Positions 9,528 to 19,471 are shown, numbered from the stretch's first letter. The stretch: DNA of 64,000 nt from Marinifilum caeruleilacunae (GCF_013141825.1 NZ_RZNH01000003.1:186001-250000), one strand, 5' to 3'. The notes: generated by a model from the letters alone, not told the origin. Numbers and translations are program-made.

Positions 9528-11891
9528 ATGAATATGATTGGATACTATATAAAATCAGCCATAAAGAGCCTTTGGGCCAATGGAAAATTCTCATTGATAA
9601 ATATCATTGGATTCTCCTTTGCCATCTCGGTTTGCCTGGCCATAAGCCTGTTTGTGATTCATGAGTATTCCTACGATAAATATCATGAAAATGGGGATAG
9701 AATATACCGTTTGGTAGATTCAAAGCTCAAATCGAGCAGTATCGATTACCGCACGAAAGATTTGTTGGTGGAAAATTTCCCTGAAATAGAAAAAGCATGC
9801 ATTCTGCATTGCACCTACTTTAAGCCCATTATTAATGTTGGAAATCAATCCTATTATATGGATCAGTTCCTGTCTGCCGATGCGGACCTATTCCAGGTAT
9901 TCGATATTCCTTTAATCCTGGGAAACAAGGAAAAGCCATTTACAGATTTAAATTCTGTGTTGATATCGGAAAGTACTTCGAAACTGCTTTTTGGAGATGA
10001 AAACCCGCTGGGTAAAGAGATTCTTTACCAAAGAGAAACCCGCCTGGTGGTTACGGGAGTATTTAAAGATATGCCCGAATCGTCGAGTATAAAGGCCAGG
10101 TTTATTGCCAATGCCGCAAAAAAGGAATTTCGCTTTTCCTTCTCCTGCACTCAATATGCCGATAAAAGCACACACCGATATCCATTCAGGATCTACTTTT
10201 TACTGAATGAGAAGAGCAATCCTGAAGATTTCAGAAGCAAACTTGTCGAGAAATCGGCAGCCTTACAACCTTATGTGCATGAAGCCGATTTATTGGCATT
10301 AAAAGACATGTATCTTTTTGATACGACCAAAGGGAGTCAAAATAAAAGAGGCAATTACAAGCTATTGCAGATATTGGGTTCCATTGCAGTAATCATCCTG
10401 ATTTTAGCCATTGTAAACTACATAAACCTGGCATTGGCACAGCAGAAAAAGAAGAACCGAATTAGTGGAATTAAGAAAAGCTATGGCGCATCGGGCAGCC
10501 ATTTGTGGGGACAATTTATTACAGAGGCCATCCTGATTTCAAGCCTTGCCTTTCTGTTTGCATTCTTGCTTCTTTGGATGCTTTCGCCTGTTTATGCACT
10601 GGTCTTTAACATTCCTTTCAATATCGATATTTTTGTGCATCCATTTTTGATTCTTGCGCTTTTTGCAAGCATTTTATTGCTTGGTTTTCTGAGCGGATTT
10701 GCTCCTGCCTTTATTCTTTCAAAGGTGAGTCCCATAAGCGTGATGCGAGATACCAACTCAAAAGGATCGAGTAAATCTTACTCCAGGAATGCGTTAATCG
10801 TATTCCAGTTTAGCGTGTCCATTGCCTTAATTGTTTGTGTAATTATTGTTGAAAGGCAGATGTATTACGTAAAGCATAAAAATCTTGGTTTCGAGCCTGA
10901 ATTATTAATTAGGTTACATTCACCTATGCAAACGCCTAAAGATTTTCAGCTGCTAAAAAGCTTTGTATCCGAAATTCAAAACAATCCAAACATTGAAAAT
11001 GTAAGTCTTACCAAAGGAAACCCCGGTGGTGTAACCTTATGGATGGGCGTGGGAGAAGATTACTGGGATCAGGAAACCTACATCCCAACCATTGAAGTAG
11101 ATACTTCTTTCATTTCCACTTTTAAAATTAAGCTGATAGAAGGACGAAATGCCCAACCACACGAAATGGGTAAAGTATGTCTTGTAAACCAAACTTTTTA
11201 CGATTACTTCAGAATGGATAACATCATTGACAAGAGATATGCAAACTACGACGATGATGAAGGCTACAAAATTATTGGTGTGTTTGAAGACTACAACTAT
11301 TCGTCATTACACGAGAAAATTGAGCCAATGGCGATGATTCTGCAAGATGATCAACCCAATGCAGTTTCGCTGAGAATCAATTCCAACAATATTTCCGAAA
11401 CCATGGATTATTTAAAAACGAGTTGGGACCGAGTCCTTTCTTATTATCCGGTTTCCATGAGCTTCTACAAAGAAAGGTATAACAAGATGTACAAGAAAGA
11501 GGAGCGATTGGGGAAAACAATTAGTCTGTTCGCCCTTTTGGCCATAGCCATTTCTTGTTTTGGCATACTGGGTCTTTCCATTTTCTCGGCCGAACAGCGC
11601 ACCAAAGAAATTGGAGTAAGAAAAACCAATGGAGCCAAAACCTACGAAATTATTCAGATGCTGAACCGCGATTTCCTGAAATGGGTAGCACTTTCTTTTC
11701 TCATTGCAAGCCCAATTGCCTGGTATATCATGAACAAATGGCTGCAAAACTTCGCCTATAAAATTGAACTCAGCTGGTGGATTTTCGCCCTGGCCGGAAT
11801 CATTGCCCTGGGCATTGCACTGCTTACGGTTTCGTGGCAGTCGTGGAGGGCAGCAAACAGAAATCCGGTGGAAAGTTTGAGGTATGAATAA
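9528..11891 (+). CDS. MacB/FtsX-family ABC permease, copy 3
   Basis: A 787-residue permease of the same family. N-terminal membrane helix, MacB-like periplasmic domain with the YDKYHENGDRIYRLV box, FtsX helices near residues 280-405 and a C-terminal FtsX unit preceded by EIGVRKTNGAKTYEIIQML. The tail NPVESLRYE is identical to copies 1 and 4. Twelve nt separate it from copy 2, so the genes are one operon. Confidence 0.88.
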   Translation: MNMIGYYIKSAIKSLWANGKFSLINIIGFSFAISVCLAISLFVIHEYSYDKYHENGDRIYRLVDSKLKSSSIDYRTKDLLVENFPEIEKACILHCTYFKPIINVGNQSYYMDQFLSADADLFQVFDIPLILGNKEKPFTDLNSVLISESTSKLLFGDENPLGKEILYQRETRLVVTGVFKDMPESSSIKARFIANAAKKEFRFSFSCTQYADKSTHRYPFRIYFLLNEKSNPEDFRSKLVEKSAALQPYVHEADLLALKDMYLFDTTKGSQNKRGNYKLLQILGSIAVIILILAIVNYINLALAQQKKKNRISGIKKSYGASGSHLWGQFITEAILISSLAFLFAFLLLWMLSPVYALVFNIPFNIDIFVHPFLILALFASILLLGFLSGFAPAFILSKVSPISVMRDTNSKGSSKSYSRNALIVFQFSVSIALIVCVIIVERQMYYVKHKNLGFEPELLIRLHSPMQTPKDFQLLKSFVSEIQNNPNIENVSLTKGNPGGVTLWMGVGEDYWDQETYIPTIEVDTSFISTFKIKLIEGRNAQPHEMGKVCLVNQTFYDYFRMDNIIDKRYANYDDDEGYKIIGVFEDYNYSSLHEKIEPMAMILQDDQPNAVSLRINSNNISETMDYLKTSWDRVLSYYPVSMSFYKERYNKMYKKEERLGKTISLFALLAIAISCFGILGLSIFSAEQRTKEIGVRKTNGAKTYEIIQMLNRDFLKWVALSFLIASPIAWYIMNKWLQNFAYKIELSWWIFALAGIIALGIALLTVSWQSWRAANRNPVESLRYE

Positions 11892-11914
11892 TGAGAAACT
11901 TAATCTATTGAAAA

Positions 11915-14287
11915 ATGATTTTATACAATATTAAATTGGCAATCAGGTCAATCGTTAGAAGCAAATTAATCTCCGGGATTAACATTTTAGGATTAAGCCT
12001 GGGAATTACGGTTTGCATGCTTGTTTTCGGTTTTGTGAACAAGGAGTACAGCACCGATAAGTACCTACCCGAATTTGATAATATTTATGCTATTCTGTTC
12101 GATGATCATGCCAATATATCCCAACCCGTTGTGAATATTTTTAACAACAGGCTTTCGGAAGTTGAAGAAGTTACGCATTATACCCACGAATGGGCTCCAC
12201 AGGTGTATTTGGAAGATGATGCAAAAAATACCTTTAAGTTGAATTACCTGATGGTTGCCGATACAGCTTTCTTTAGAGTTTTTCAATTCAAAACCTTATA
12301 TGGCGAGCCAAAGAAAAACCTGGTAGGTCCTAATAAAATTGTACTGACCCAATCGCTGGCACAAAGAATTTTTGGCAAGTCCAATCCAATTGGGAAGACC
12401 ATCACATACAATTCCACTTACATTCAAAACGAATTGGTTGAAATTGTCGGGGTTATCGAGGATCTTCCTCACAATTCCTCCTGGAAATTTGATGCGGTTT
12501 TATCCATGGAAACCGATTATAAAATGAAAGGTTTCAAGGCCAATCAAACCGCTTGGGGGAATGAGAATTTTAATGCCTACTTAAAAACCAAAGAAGGTGC
12601 AGATAAAACTGCCCTGGAAGAACGTTTGAACAAGTTGTTTAAGGAGCATGCCATAGAAAACTACAAGCGATTCAGCATCAAAATTATTCCTTATCGCGAT
12701 GTATATTTTCACCAGCACGATCTTTCCCACCAAAAACATGGCAACGAGTTCAATGTGAAAATCATTAACACCATTGGCTTGCTGATTTTTATTTTGGCCA
12801 TTTTTAATTTTATCAATCTGGATACTGCACAACGTGAGAAAAAATTAAAAACGCATGGCGTAATAAAGCTCTACGGTGGCAAGAAAAACAAGATGCTTCG
12901 ATTCTTCTCTACCGACTCTTTTTTGGTAGTTTGCGCTGCCTTCTGTTTGATGCTCCTGCTCACCACACTGATTCTGCCATACTATAACAAGCTTACAGAA
13001 TCGGATTATATCCTCCTAGATTTTTTCAAAGGCTGGAATCTTGTTTTCCTCACAAGCATTTTTCTACTAACCATTATCATTACCAATTTCGTTCACACGG
13101 TTCTTAACCGAAAGCATCGTATTTTGGATTTGTTAAGGTCCAACAAAAACGTAAAAAGAAAGAATTACCTGCGAAATTCGCTATTGCTGATACAGTTCGT
13201 TCTGTCAATTATTCTAATTACAAGCATCATTGCGGTTCAGAAACAGAATTACTACGTTAAAAATTTTGATACAGGATTCGAGCTGGAAAAAATCATTTAC
13301 GCCAACACCAATAAAACACTAAGCAGTAAAATCAATGCTTTCAAAGATAAGTTGTCCGATTTGCCCGAAGTTTCAGACATCACCTTCTCTGGCGAAACCA
13401 TTGGCTTTATCGATCAGAATTGGAGCTTGTCCATTAACAACAGGGGAGAGCGACAGCAAGTGAGTTTTGCAAAAACCGATGTCACCGAAAACTTCTTCGA
13501 TTTTATGGGGATTGAATTTCTGAAAGGAGATGCTTTCCGACCAGATTCGCACAAAAGAGTAGAATTTATTTTTAACGAGGCAGCATTTAAAGAGTTTAAC
13601 ATCAAAAAGCTGGAAGATGCAAGGGTGTTGATTTCCAATGATAACAGTCGCGGTAGAATTGTAGGTCAAACCGAAAATTTCCATTTTGAATCCGTTCATT
13701 CCAAAATCAGGCCCATTGGCTTTATGCATTCACCAGATGCCGACAAGGTGGTTTATATCAAGATTAAATCGGATCAGATGAAAAGCATGCATACTACCAT
13801 CGAAAAAATAAATGCCATTTGGAACGAGCTCTCTCCTTCTTTCCCATTCGAGTTTCATTTTCTGGATCAATCCTGGGAACAGCTTTACAAAAAGGAGATT
13901 CAGTTTACCAAGATATTAAACCTGGCTACCATAGTCTCGATTCTTTTAACCTGCATGGGATTAATAGGCTTAAGCTTTTTTGTTGCCGAAAATCGAACCA
14001 AGGAAATCGGCATTAGAAAAACCAATGGTGCCAAAACCCACGAAATTAATCTGATGCTCAATGGCGATATCCTGAAATGGGTACTTATTGCCTTTGTCAT
14101 CTCATGTCCAATATCTTATTATGCCATGGATAAATGGCTCGAGAATTTTGCTTACAGAACCGAACTCAGTTGGTGGATTTTCGCCCTGGCCGGAATCATC
14201 GCCCTGGGCATTGCCTTGTTAACGGTTTCGTGGCAATCGTGGAGGGCGGCCCGAAGAAATCCAGTTGAAAGCTTACGATATGAATAG
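11915..14287 (+). CDS. MacB/FtsX-family ABC permease, copy 4
   Basis: A 790-residue permease and last gene of the operon. Same architecture as copies 1-3. The middle is divergent, with a degenerate first FtsX box, whereas the last 40 or so residues are nearly identical to copies 1 and 3. That contrast suggests gene conversion or strong constraint on the C-terminal FtsX unit. No MacB-type nucleotide-binding domain is fused. Confidence 0.88.
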   Translation: MILYNIKLAIRSIVRSKLISGINILGLSLGITVCMLVFGFVNKEYSTDKYLPEFDNIYAILFDDHANISQPVVNIFNNRLSEVEEVTHYTHEWAPQVYLEDDAKNTFKLNYLMVADTAFFRVFQFKTLYGEPKKNLVGPNKIVLTQSLAQRIFGKSNPIGKTITYNSTYIQNELVEIVGVIEDLPHNSSWKFDAVLSMETDYKMKGFKANQTAWGNENFNAYLKTKEGADKTALEERLNKLFKEHAIENYKRFSIKIIPYRDVYFHQHDLSHQKHGNEFNVKIINTIGLLIFILAIFNFINLDTAQREKKLKTHGVIKLYGGKKNKMLRFFSTDSFLVVCAAFCLMLLLTTLILPYYNKLTESDYILLDFFKGWNLVFLTSIFLLTIIITNFVHTVLNRKHRILDLLRSNKNVKRKNYLRNSLLLIQFVLSIILITSIIAVQKQNYYVKNFDTGFELEKIIYANTNKTLSSKINAFKDKLSDLPEVSDITFSGETIGFIDQNWSLSINNRGERQQVSFAKTDVTENFFDFMGIEFLKGDAFRPDSHKRVEFIFNEAAFKEFNIKKLEDARVLISNDNSRGRIVGQTENFHFESVHSKIRPIGFMHSPDADKVVYIKIKSDQMKSMHTTIEKINAIWNELSPSFPFEFHFLDQSWEQLYKKEIQFTKILNLATIVSILLTCMGLIGLSFFVAENRTKEIGIRKTNGAKTHEINLMLNGDILKWVLIAFVISCPISYYAMDKWLENFAYRTELSWWIFALAGIIALGIALLTVSWQSWRAARRNPVESLRYE

Positions 14288-14300
14288 ATTACCATTAACA

Positions 14301-14721
14301 ATTATCAATGATCAATTAATAATTATCAATTATTAAGAATTTTCAGTTCTGGAGCTATTAATGATGGAAAACAAAATCTTTAATAGCTCCTGATTATCAT
14401 GATCCAAAGATTTAAACAATTTCTCTTCGATATATTCTGTATCATTCAATAACCTTATCCAGTAATTGGTTTCCCTGGCTTCTTTATAAGCAATAGACAT
14501 TTTAGAAATAAAGTCTTTTTTCGAAATGCCTCCTATTGCTTCTTCAATATTAGCTCCGACTGATGTTCCGCTTTTCATCAGTTGCCTTGATAACACAAAC
14601 TCTCTCTTCTCTTTATTCAGATATTGACAGAGCTTTACGATTCTAATGGCAAAAGCATATGATTTTTCAACAATAACATTATGAAACTCTTTTTGCGGCA
14701 TCCTAATTGATCATTGATAAT
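14301..14721. repeat. Inverted repeat flanking the four-helix-bundle gene
   Basis: An 18-bp perfect inverted repeat (ATTATCAATGATCAATTA at 14301-14318 and its reverse complement at 14704-14721), extended by a second matching block ATTAACAATT outside it, encloses exactly one gene. The arms are AT-rich and the unit is about 420 bp long, which resembles a small mobile or mobilised cassette. Confidence 0.7.
14333..14701 (-). CDS. Four-helix bundle protein (23S rRNA intervening-sequence protein family)
   Basis: A 122-residue protein of the S23/IVP family, first known from intervening sequences in 23S rRNA genes and very common as single genes in Bacteroidota. Recognised by the pattern VEKSYAFAIRIVKLCQYL, then LSRQLMKSGTSVGANIEEA and SKMSIAYKEARETNYWIRLL. 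It forms a helical bundle and oligomerises; the cellular role is not established. Located in intergenic DNA between inverted-repeat arms, not in an rRNA gene. Confidence 0.88.
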   Translation of the reverse strand: MPQKEFHNVIVEKSYAFAIRIVKLCQYLNKEKREFVLSRQLMKSGTSVGANIEEAIGGISKKDFISKMSIAYKEARETNYWIRLLNDTEYIEEKLFKSLDHDNQELLKILFSIINSSRTENS

Positions 14722-14723
14722 TC

Positions 14724-15254
14724 TTAATTGTTAATTGTATTTTCTCGTTTGTACCAAGTAATCTCATCGCCCTGATACATGAATTTGTCTACCAGTTTCA
14801 GGCCTAGTTTATCGAGTACTTTCTGAGATTTTTCGTTGGTGGTTAAGGTCATGCTGCAAATTTCTTTGATATCGAGCTTTTCGAAAGCATATTCGATGGC
14901 TGCTTTAGTTGCCTCGGTAATGTAGCCTTTGCCCCAAAATTTACGCAGCAATCGGAAACGCAAATCGTAATAATTGCTGTAGCCGTTTAGCTCTTCTTTT
15001 TCGAGTTTAAAACCTGTCCAGCCCATAAAATTATTGGTTTCCTTATCGATAATGGCCCAGCGCCCAATCCCATTCTCCTGGTATTGTTGCATGATTCCTT
15101 TAATCATTTTTCTGCTCTGGTCGATATCGCGAATGGGTTTGCGCCCTAAAAATTTGTAGACTTCCGGATCGGAGTCCATTTCGAACATTTTTTCGTCGTC
15201 GCTTGGTAATATTTCTCGTAGGTATAGTCGGTCGGTTTCAAGTATAATATTCAT
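14724..15254 (-). CDS. GNAT-family acetyltransferase, RimJ/RimL type
   Basis: A 176-residue N-acetyltransferase. It starts with the typical ETDRLYLREILPSDDEKMFEMDSDPEVYKFLG, has the acetyl-CoA binding loop in RKFWGKGYITEATKAAIEYAF and ends with NEKSQKVLDKLGLK, all hallmarks of the Acetyltransf_3 group that modifies N-terminal amines or small molecules. The ATG at 15254 aligns with relatives better than the upstream ATG at 15290. Substrate unknown. It follows the four-helix-bundle cassette. Confidence 0.85.
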   Translation of the reverse strand: MNIILETDRLYLREILPSDDEKMFEMDSDPEVYKFLGRKPIRDIDQSRKMIKGIMQQYQENGIGRWAIIDKETNNFMGWTGFKLEKEELNGYSNYYDLRFRLLRKFWGKGYITEATKAAIEYAFEKLDIKEICSMTLTTNEKSQKVLDKLGLKLVDKFMYQGDEITWYKRENTINN

Positions 15255-15492
15255 TTCTGATTTCTCGTTTTTTAAAGCCTGATTATACATTGGGACTTCC
15301 TAATGCAAATTACAGGTATTGATTTAACTGAATGATTTAATCTCGTACAAATCTGCGAATTGTGCAAGTTTTTCTTTAGAATAATTCTAATTTAGAACGA
15401 CAAAAATGCTTCAATTGTCTGATTTCCCCTGTATATTCTTATGTTAGGAACACTCTCCAGTTTTTTAGATCAATATTGGCAACAGGCATAAA

Positions 15493-15526
15493 AAAAAGCG
15501 ACAACCTCACAGGTCATCGCTTTTAT
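15493..15526 (-). terminator. Intrinsic terminator of the pyrophosphatase gene
   Basis: An A-rich/GC hairpin (AAAGCGA ... ACCT loop CAC AGGT ... TCGCTTT) sits about 25 nt after the stop codon of the gene and, read on the minus strand, is followed by a T run. Confidence 0.7.
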
Positions 15527-15551
15527 ATCTTAGTCAATCCTTATTTATGGA

Positions 15552-16223
15552 TTATACATGCTTTAAAATGTCTTCCAAATTCTCAAATTTGGTTTTGTAA
15601 TCAGCCATCGAACGAGTGATCACTTCATGAGCTTCCTCCACGCCATAAGTATGGGTAATTTCAGCCTCACTATCTAAACCTGGCATATCCTTATAGGTTA
15701 GGAAATAATGCTTTAAACGATCCACAATTACATCTGGCATGCATTTAATATCAGTAAATTCACCATAAGTAGCATCGTTTATTAGCACAGCAATAATCTT
15801 ATCATCAGCTTCATTTCCGTCAATCATTCTAAATCCACCAATCGGACGAACTTCTGCAATAATATCTCCATGCGAAATTGATTTCTCGGTAAGAACACAA
15901 ATATCCAAAGGGTCTGCATCACCTTTAATATCAGGTTTACCCGATTTTTCGCTACAATAATCACCAACCGACTGTCCACAATAGGTTTGCGGTAAAAATC
16001 CATACAATGCCGGAATTACATTCGAATATTTCTGCGGACGATCAATTTTCAAGTAACCACTTGTTTTGTCAACTTCATATTTAACGGTATCGGTAGGAAC
16101 CATTTCAATAAAAGCCATAACCGATTCCGGCGCCTCATCACCCACATCAAGTCCATGCCAAGGATGCGACTTGTAACGCAAGCCCATTAGTCTTGCAATC
16201 GGATCGTTTAGTTTATTTCCCAT
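15552..16223 (-). CDS. ppa: Inorganic pyrophosphatase (soluble, family I)
   Basis: Hydrolyses pyrophosphate to two phosphates in the cytoplasm, pulling biosynthetic reactions forward. The 223-residue protein has the family I signature: DKTSGYLKIDRPQKYSN, then CSEKSGKPDIKGDADPLDICVLTE with the catalytic DxDPLD aspartates, and the GGFRMIDGNEADDKIIAVL strand. The ATG at 16223 was chosen over an in-frame ATG at 16262 because relatives begin near MGNKLNDPIARLMGL. A promoter-like element lies upstream and a terminator downstream, so it is monocistronic. Confidence 0.93.
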   Translation of the reverse strand: MGNKLNDPIARLMGLRYKSHPWHGLDVGDEAPESVMAFIEMVPTDTVKYEVDKTSGYLKIDRPQKYSNVIPALYGFLPQTYCGQSVGDYCSEKSGKPDIKGDADPLDICVLTEKSISHGDIIAEVRPIGGFRMIDGNEADDKIIAVLINDATYGEFTDIKCMPDVIVDRLKHYFLTYKDMPGLDSEAEITHTYGVEEAHEVITRSMADYKTKFENLEDILKHV

Positions 16224-16560
16224 AGTTAAAAATTTCGTTTGTTGTTTTAGCACAAACAACACAATTCGTTAGCGTATAGCAAATGTAGTAAAACAATATA
16301 AAAATCTACCCTGAAGTCTTTTTCTTTTACACTTAATTCATAATAATGGGTATTTTCCGACAAGCAACTGTCCTAATTCAATGATTTCTACCTGCTAAAC
16401 ACATTCCTGCAAGCATTTCAAAAACTCTTTTCACCAAGCAGTTTAATAATTTTTAACAATCTTTTACAGTCAAATTCGGCAAATGACAGATTTCTGTTAG
16501 AACTCCTACTCACTTTTGTTGCAAAAAGTAAGAAGAACCAAACAGATTTCATTTACCAGC
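16224..16560. promoter_or_regulatory. Divergent intergenic region; -7 element of the pyrophosphatase gene at 16280-16287
   Basis: On the minus strand a TACATTTG sequence (16280-16287) fits the Bacteroidota -7 consensus TAnnTTTG, about 57 nt before the pyrophosphatase start, with a T-rich block at the -33 distance. The rest of this 337-bp gap between two divergent genes shows nothing else I can support. Confidence 0.5.
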
Positions 16561-17307
16561 ATGATTTGTAAGATTAAATTTATCCCAGCATTCATTTGCA
16601 TTGTACTGATTCATTTGAGCCATGTAACCCACGCCCAGTATAGCGATTACTACACTTTTGAAGCCAAGAAAGAAAAGAAGAAAAAATCGAACATGCCACT
16701 CACCATAGCAGGCGGAGTAATAGGTGCCGGTTTGCTTTTGGAATATTCCGGGGTATTCAACAAAAGTAAATTCCAGGACCAGGTATTGTACCGCTTCCCC
16801 AATGTTACCACCAGTATCGACGATTACTTTCAGTACACACCCATTGCCATTGGCATGGGATTAAATGCTTTTGGCGTAAGAGGAGAACACAAATTCACCC
16901 ATCAGCTAAAACGCCTGGCTTTTGCCGAGGCCATTTGCAATGCAACAGTCTTTACCATTAAAACCCAAACCAAGCATACCCGCCCCGATGGTTCGGCTGC
17001 CAACTCTTTTCCTTCGGGACATACAGCACAGGCTTTTTGTGCCGCAGCCTTTCTCGATCGGGAATATGGCAAAAAATACCCCTGGTTGCGCTGGCTGGGT
17101 TATGGCATGGCCACCACAACAGGAGTATGCAGAATACTTAAAAACAGGCATTGGGCCAGCGATGTGGTTCTGGGCGCAGGTATTGGCTACCTATCGGTCG
17201 ATTTAAGTTATCGCCTCTTCGACAGGTGGGAAAGGAACAAAAACCTGCAAATTACACCCATGGTGGGGAATAAAACTTATGGTTTGAATGTGGTTTATAG
17301 GTTTTAG
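16561..17307 (+). CDS. PAP2-family phosphatase, secreted or periplasmic
   Basis: A 248-residue protein of the type 2 phosphatidic acid phosphatase superfamily. A signal peptide (MICKIKFIPAFICIVLIHL, cleavage after THA) precedes a basic segment and the PAP2 core. The motifs are KTQTKHTRPDGSAA (KxxxxxxRP), FPSGHTAQ (PSGH) and RILKNRHWASDV (SRxxxxxHxxxD type). It probably dephosphorylates a lipid phosphate or undecaprenyl pyrophosphate at the periplasmic face. The first in-frame ATG (16516) would add 15 residues before the signal peptide; 16561 is preferred. Confidence 0.85.
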   Translation: MICKIKFIPAFICIVLIHLSHVTHAQYSDYYTFEAKKEKKKKSNMPLTIAGGVIGAGLLLEYSGVFNKSKFQDQVLYRFPNVTTSIDDYFQYTPIAIGMGLNAFGVRGEHKFTHQLKRLAFAEAICNATVFTIKTQTKHTRPDGSAANSFPSGHTAQAFCAAAFLDREYGKKYPWLRWLGYGMATTTGVCRILKNRHWASDVVLGAGIGYLSVDLSYRLFDRWERNKNLQITPMVGNKTYGLNVVYRF

Positions 17308-17340
17308 GTGGGGTGATGCAATTCTGTTCCCCCACCTAAA
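17303..17340. terminator. Bidirectional terminator between convergent genes
   Basis: The inverted repeat TTTAGGTGGGG / CCCCACCTAAA overlaps the stop codon of the PAP2 gene and lies 18 nt before the 3' end of the opposing gene. It can serve both strands. Confidence 0.6.
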
Positions 17341-17357
17341 TCATTATTAATTACTCA

Positions 17358-17894
17358 TTAAAAATGATAGCCTATTCGTAACCTTATATTTGGTGCAGGA
17401 CCATCCATGTTATGGCTAAAGCCAAGATCTTTGGTATATCGACGCTGAAAACCCCAACCTGCGCCAATTTCATAATCAAAATGTTTCCCTATTGCTCGGC
17501 GCATCCCGATAGATGGAATGCAAAGAAATGCTCCCATTTTTTCTTTCCTGCTTCCAACTTCAAACCAGTCGAAAGTATAACTGGTTTTTAGTGCCAGGAA
17601 GAAGCCTTTATCTCTATTTTCCTTTGAATACCACCTGGGCTCAAGAGTAAAAACAGGAGAAGAAAATAGGAATGACCGGTCATCATAGAACGACCCCCAA
17701 GCTCCTATATCAATTCCCATTTCACCCCGAATGGCAACTTTATTTAGAACTTCATATTCACCATAAATCCAAGCCCCTAAAAATCCGGCCTGAAGTCCAA
17801 ATATGCTTTTGTCTTGATTTTGCAATTCCTGTTTTTGCGATTTAGCAGGAACGCTTAATACTAGAATTGATAAAATTACGATTACTTTTTTCAT
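17358..17894 (-). CDS. Outer-membrane beta-barrel protein, hypothetical
   Basis: A 178-residue protein with a signal peptide (KKVIVILSILVLSVPAKS) and a series of amphipathic strands rich in Gly and aromatic residues (GLQAGFLGAWIYGEYEVLNK, GWGFQRRYTKDLGFS), ending in the strand IRLRIGYHF with a terminal Phe, as usual for barrels inserted by BamA. Small (about 8 strands) and of unknown function. Confidence 0.75.
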   Translation of the reverse strand: MKKVIVILSILVLSVPAKSQKQELQNQDKSIFGLQAGFLGAWIYGEYEVLNKVAIRGEMGIDIGAWGSFYDDRSFLFSSPVFTLEPRWYSKENRDKGFFLALKTSYTFDWFEVGSRKEKMGAFLCIPSIGMRRAIGKHFDYEIGAGWGFQRRYTKDLGFSHNMDGPAPNIRLRIGYHF

Positions 17895-18159
17895 TTTATG
17901 ATTAATTTATGAAATGATTAATAATCGTAGTGTTATTATTTTAATAAGGTCTTCTAATCTAGCAAATATTTTTAATTACCAATAACTTAATTTGATATAT
18001 ATTCCCGAAAATATCAAAAAATATGATTAATCCGGATTTTATTTATCCGATCAACACACTAAAATAAGATCATACATAATTAATTTATTTTTATTAAATT
18101 GCCTTAATTTATTTTAAGGCAAAATCTCGCTCATATAACCTCTTTTAATTGTAAATTTG

Positions 18160-19299
18160 ATGAAACACATATCCATCACAATTTGTTTTATTATTTATTC
18201 TATTGTGACTTTCGCACAATTAAGAATATCAGAAAATTCTGGTTTCCCAGAATTTGACACTAAAACACAGATAAAAGAATTATTGGTAAATTATTTCAAT
18301 TCCAGTCCTGATAGTACTTACAACAACCCTTATTGGACTGAAATAGAGAAACAATCGTATAAACATTTCGATTTTCTTAGTAAAGAATTAAGACCAAGTA
18401 TATATATGGGCTTACCTGTTCATATACTTCAAATTGATCAGGTAAAGGATTCTCTATACAAAGCAAAGGTGATGTTCTATGGGGTACAAAAAGACAATAC
18501 CCCATACGTATTAGGCATTTTTAATTATATGATCGATATCAATAAGAAAAAACTTTCTAATGCCTTATTCTACAATAGAGAATATTGGAACAAGTTTGAA
18601 GTAGGAATGATAGATTACTATGTTTCCCCTAAAATTGCTTTTAATAATAAGGAAGCTAAAATCATGCTTCGTCAATCTCAAAATCTCTGCAATTATTTTG
18701 ACAAGCCAATGAAAAAAGTTGAATATTATTTTGCGGATAATTACGAAGAGGTTTTACGAGTAAAGGGAATTGATTTTTTATATGGCGCCGGTGGTTCTAA
18801 AAAACCAACAGGAACAGCCTTTCAAGGCAAGATATTTTGTTCTGGTCAGAATGAAACCTACGGACACGAGATATTTCATATTTTAATTGATCCTCATTTT
18901 GTGAATAAACATTATTACGTGAGTGAAGGAATGGCTTGTTTACTATTTGGCAGCCGTGGTAAACCTTTGAATTGGCATCTCCAAAGAGCACATCACCATT
19001 TGAAAGAGCACCCTGAAATTGACTTAAGTGATTTTTTCAATCTATACGCTATAGATGAATATACTTCTTACCCTTATATTATAGGAGGACTTTTTTGTTG
19101 GTTGATTTACGAAGAACATGGCAAAGAGGGACTCTTGCAACTCATGAACTCAGGCAAATCGGATATGGAATACCAAAGACACATCATAAAGACCCTTCGG
19201 CTAGAAGGGAAAGATTTGAATAAATATATCAGAAAAAAGATAGAGGAGAAATCGCAAAGAACACAGAATGTATTAAGACAACAAATTCTTGATTCCTAG
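18160..19299 (+). CDS. Secreted HExxH protein, putative metallopeptidase
   Basis: A 379-residue protein with a signal peptide (KHISITICFIIYSIVTFAQ). Its centre holds YGHEIFHILIDPHF, an HExxH zinc motif, followed 18 residues later by a glutamate in SEGMACLLFG, as in gluzincin metallopeptidases. No standard family recognised. Preceded by about 260 nt of very AT-rich DNA; stands alone. Protease activity is inferred from the motif only. The ATG at 18160 is preferred to the TTG before it. Confidence 0.65.
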   Translation: MKHISITICFIIYSIVTFAQLRISENSGFPEFDTKTQIKELLVNYFNSSPDSTYNNPYWTEIEKQSYKHFDFLSKELRPSIYMGLPVHILQIDQVKDSLYKAKVMFYGVQKDNTPYVLGIFNYMIDINKKKLSNALFYNREYWNKFEVGMIDYYVSPKIAFNNKEAKIMLRQSQNLCNYFDKPMKKVEYYFADNYEEVLRVKGIDFLYGAGGSKKPTGTAFQGKIFCSGQNETYGHEIFHILIDPHFVNKHYYVSEGMACLLFGSRGKPLNWHLQRAHHHLKEHPEIDLSDFFNLYAIDEYTSYPYIIGGLFCWLIYEEHGKEGLLQLMNSGKSDMEYQRHIIKTLRLEGKDLNKYIRKKIEEKSQRTQNVLRQQILDS

Positions 19300-19471
19300 C
19301 CTTTAATAACATAAATACCTGAACTAATAACAAATAAAATATCAGAAGAAAAGTTCTTGCAGAATCAACACTTGAAAATCTCAATCCAAAACGTAATCCG
19401 TCATCAATTGTGAACTAGAGCAACATATTCAATTCACCTCCCAAAAAATCATTACTAATTACCAATTGCCA

